This document shows positions 31,344-31,514 of a DNA stretch of 31,514 bases, one piece after another. A program made the translations under genes and the position numbers. The stretch lies in NCBI GenBank assembly GCA_022453515.1, contig JAJNNY010000129.1:1-31514 (forward strand), given 5' to 3'. Positions within the stretch are counted from its first letter, which is position 1; each line of letters starts with the position of its first letter. Source of the stretch: Astrocystis sublimbata. Taxonomy: Eukaryota; Ascomycota; Sordariomycetes; Xylariales; Xylariaceae. A model generated the notes under the pieces. That model made no database searches and was not told the origin of the DNA. It worked only from the letters and a program-made list of their open reading frames with translations.

Positions 31344-31514
31344 ATGCGGGCTAGAGCTCCCGCTCTAAACGTCGGCCACACCATGGCCGGCGCTAAGCCA
31401 ACTTCACCGCCCGAGACACCGACAAAGACATCGCCGGCGCCGAATCGACCCTCGGCCTCCCGCGGGGAAACTGTCGTCTCGGGCAAAGTCACGCCAGTAC
31501 AAGGGGCCAGGCCC
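31344..31514 (+). CDS. N-terminal fragment of a Pro/Thr/Ser-rich protein, cut by window end
   Basis: From ATG 31344 (or the better-placed in-frame ATG at 31383, context ACCATGG) the frame stays open to the last base. It encodes a disordered start such as MAGAKPTSPPETPTKTSPAP, with several TP and SP sites typical of regulated fungal proteins. Codon composition is GC-rich, like SPC34. Too little is visible to name it. Confidence 0.45.
   Translation, partial: MRARAPALNVGHTMAGAKPTSPPETPTKTSPAPNRPSASRGETVVSGKVTPVQGARP

Noticed and set aside
1..31514. tRNA, rRNA or CRISPR array
   Set aside because: No tRNA-like box B arms with a matching acceptor stem, no rRNA-like conserved blocks and no regularly spaced direct repeats were seen by eye.

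Overview
This window looks like nuclear DNA of a filamentous ascomycete, probably a Sordariomycete. The genes are broken by short spliceosomal introns (about 40-180 nt, GTATGT/GTAAGT-type donors, CTNAC-like branch sites). Recognisable products are fungal: the DASH kinetochore subunit Spc34, a multi-exon F-box protein, a type-B carboxylesterase, a GNAT acetyltransferase and a coiled-coil protein with a C-terminal fungal ubiquitin-like domain. I see no rRNA, tRNA, CRISPR array, phage gene or transposase.

The dominant feature is a giant palindrome. Positions 1-9064 are the reverse complement of 9115-18179 around a 50-bp asymmetric AT-only spacer. Wherever the arms were compared they match, except for one C: a run of four C in the left arm (3615-3618) is five in the right arm (14561-14565, read as G). 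Each arm holds, from its outer edge inward, part or all of the coiled-coil/ubiquitin-like gene, a small hypothetical gene, a carboxylesterase, a 428-residue orphan protein, and a 5'-truncated gene ending in a CaaX motif. The innermost ~270 bp of each arm is extremely AT- and TpA-rich, like RIP-mutated DNA. The coiled-coil gene is complete only on the right, where it runs across the arm edge into unique DNA (15932-20215). The left copy is cut in an intron at base 1. The right arm is therefore the original locus and the left arm the copy. The copy is either a very recent inverted duplication or a fold-back assembly artefact at a contig end.

The unique right flank (18180-31514) carries, in order: the 5' part of the coiled-coil gene (minus); a divergent gene of an uncharacterised fungal family with a C-terminal hydrophobic segment (plus); a GNAT acetyltransferase (minus); an F-box protein (minus); a 79-residue disordered protein (plus); SPC34 (minus); about 2.9 kb without a convincing gene; and the first codons of a gene leaving the window (plus). 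The GNAT, F-box and 20.6-22.1 kb genes each contain single-base frame breaks in otherwise well-conserved sequence. That suggests consensus indel errors or recent decay. Intergenic DNA and one intron of this flank are dotted with TACCTAGGTA-like palindromes.

No shared pathway links these genes. The biology of interest is the palindrome, its AT-rich centre, and the poorly known proteins in its arms.
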